Source: Streptomyces coffeae (GTDB lineage Bacteria; Actinomycetota; Actinomycetes; Streptomycetales; Streptomycetaceae). From it: a DNA stretch of 58,525 nucleotides. The notes beneath the pieces are model-generated. The model ran no database searches, had not been told where the DNA came from, and saw only the letters and a program-made list of their open reading frames with translations. The position numbers and the translations under genes are program-made. Within the stretch, counting starts at the first letter, position 1, and each line of letters starts with the position of its first letter. Below, piece after piece: positions 57,667 to 58,525 of the stretch. The stretch is taken from positions 1-58,525 of the forward strand of contig NZ_JAERRF010000041.1 of assembly GCF_016741875.1 (NCBI RefSeq). Reading direction: 5' to 3'.

Positions 57667-57682
57667 CTCATCGCAAGGTCAA
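57653..57682 (-). promoter_or_regulatory. promoter of the sugar-ABC operon
   Basis: On the minus strand TTGACC (57682-57677) is followed after 18 nt by TACGGT (57658-57653). It is a vegetative-type -35/-10 pair in the right place for the binding-protein gene. The -10 is inside the palindrome. Confidence 0.45.
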
Positions 57683-57759
57683 TCCCCCTGACCAGGAACG
57701 GACTTGAGCGAATGCCGGTGCGGGCGGCGGGTGTGCGAGGGGCGTCCCGCATGGGTGCC

Positions 57760-58461
57760 CTACGGGGTGTCGCTCAGCCAGCGGTAGAGGAGTTCGGGGC
57801 GGCCGATCTGGCCGTAGTGGGGGGTGCGGGCGGCGCGGCCCGCTTCCACCAGGTGTTCCAGGTAACGGCGCGCGGTGATGCGGGAGATGCCCACTTCCTC
57901 GGCGGTGGCCGCGGCGGAGATGCCGTCCTCGGCGCCGCGCAGGGCGTCGGTGACCGCCTGGAGGGTGGCCTGTGTCAGCCCCTTCGGCATCGCGGCGGGC
58001 CGGGGCGCCCGCAGGGCGGCGAGGGCGCGGTCGACCTCGTCCTGGCCGCTGGCCTCGCCCGCGGTCGCCCGGAACTGGGCGTAGCGCAGCAGGCGGTCCC
58101 GGAGGGTGGAGAAGGTGAATGGTTTCAGCACGTACTGCACGACGCCGAGCGAGACGCCGTCGCGGACCACGGCGAGGTCGCGGGCGGAGGTGACCGCGAT
58201 GACATCCGCGCCGTGCCCGGCCGCGCGCAGCGCCCGCACCAGCTGGAGGCCGTGGCCGTCGGGCAGGTAGAGGTCCAGGAGCAGGAGGTCGGCGGGGGTC
58301 CGCTCCAGGAGCCGCTGGGCGTCCCCGCCGGTGCGGGCGGTGCCGACGACGGCGAATCCGGGGACGCGCTCGACGTACATGCGGTGCGCGTCCGCCGCGA
58401 CGGGGTCGTCCTCGACGACGAGCACCCGGATCTGCGCCGGGTTCGCCTGCGGCGGGCTCAT
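57760..58461 (-). CDS. CitB/DcuR-type response regulator
   Basis: The 233-aa regulator has a receiver domain with V15-E17-D18-D19 acidic pocket, phosphoacceptor D63 (LLLLDLYLP) and K113 (VLKPF). A C-terminal HTH (about 165-228: GLTQATLQAVTDALRGAEDGISAAATAEEVGISRITARRYLEHLVEAGRAARTPHYGQIGRPELLYRWL) is of the kind paired with DcuS/CitA kinases that sense C4-dicarboxylates or citrate. The partner kinase should lie beyond 58525. Located upstream of the sugar-ABC operon but with its own promoter region. Confidence 0.9.
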   Translation of the reverse strand: MSPPQANPAQIRVLVVEDDPVAADAHRMYVERVPGFAVVGTARTGGDAQRLLERTPADLLLLDLYLPDGHGLQLVRALRAAGHGADVIAVTSARDLAVVRDGVSLGVVQYVLKPFTFSTLRDRLLRYAQFRATAGEASGQDEVDRALAALRAPRPAAMPKGLTQATLQAVTDALRGAEDGISAAATAEEVGISRITARRYLEHLVEAGRAARTPHYGQIGRPELLYRWLSDTP

Positions 58462-58485
58462 GGGACGGACTCCTCTCGGGGACGC

Positions 58486-58525
58486 GGGGGGGGGGGGGGG
58501 GGGGGGGGGGGTGGGGGGGGGGGGG
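58486..58525. repeat. terminal poly-G tract
   Basis: 26 consecutive G (58486-58511), one T, then 13 G to the end of the window, upstream of the response regulator start. Likely a low-complexity contig end or sequencing artefact rather than biology. Confidence 0.6.

Noticed and set aside
1..58525. tRNA genes, attachment sites or an integrase that would explain the 45-55 kb block
   Set aside because: No tRNA-like sequence, integrase or long direct repeat was found at the block edges; only the 9-bp match is seen.

Overview
The window is about 58.5 kb of very high-GC DNA with strong G/C at third codon positions, frequent GTG starts and many 4-nt start/stop overlaps. The gene set is that of a Streptomyces chromosome core: nucS, filP, scy, mce, meaB, an absC-like MarR gene, icmA, pyk, ackA-pta and pfkA. 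From memory of the family literature, this order matches the S. coelicolor SCO5388-SCO5435 interval. No tRNA, rRNA or CRISPR array was seen.

Layout. 0-8.1 kb: mismatch endonuclease nucS, a small conserved protein, a flavin-dependent oxidoreductase, and two paralogous two-gene ABC-2 exporters flanking a conserved hypothetical. 8.1-13.6 kb: polar-growth cytoskeleton genes filP and scy. 13.8-16.7 kb: short-chain acyl-CoA genes (methylmalonyl-CoA epimerase, acetyl-CoA acetyltransferase, meaB); the related mutase icmA lies at 26.5 kb. 16.7-20.1 kb: PepSY protein, OmpR-type two-component pair and absC. 20.2-26.3 kb: three overlapping AIM24 genes, two DUF3817 genes, an ArsR-type and a MarR-type regulator and an MFS exporter. 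28.2-33.2 kb: TetR regulator, chaperedoxin-like thioredoxin-TPR protein, and a DUF6230/DUF6114/secreted-protein cluster. 33.4-36.7 kb: a compact three-gene operon with EACC1, a caspase-TPR protein and a double-Clp_N protein with a degenerate AAA domain. 36.8-42.9 kb: pyk, ackA, pta and pfkA. 43-58 kb: a sugar ABC importer and a CitB-type response regulator.

The importer is split. Binding protein and first permease (55.3-57.6 kb) are 5 nt apart, but the second permease is at 44.1-45.0 kb, about 10.3 kb away. The intervening block is accessory: DinB protein, SDR, solute-binding protein without a signal peptide, broken TetR and DUF4267 genes, cupin, AbiEii-type nucleotidyltransferase with partner, transposase scrap, trypsin-like protease with a sortase-type tail, HATPase/XRE/DUF397 regulatory trio, and an ATP-grasp RiPP (graspetide) precursor and maturase.

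The most interesting items are the EACC1-caspase-Clp_N operon, the graspetide pair inside the island, the island junctions, and several well-formed palindromes in promoters (icmA, the TetR/thioredoxin gap, the sugar-ABC operon, the two-component system). All domain calls come from reading motifs by eye; no search was run. The window ends in a long G tract that is probably a contig-end artefact.
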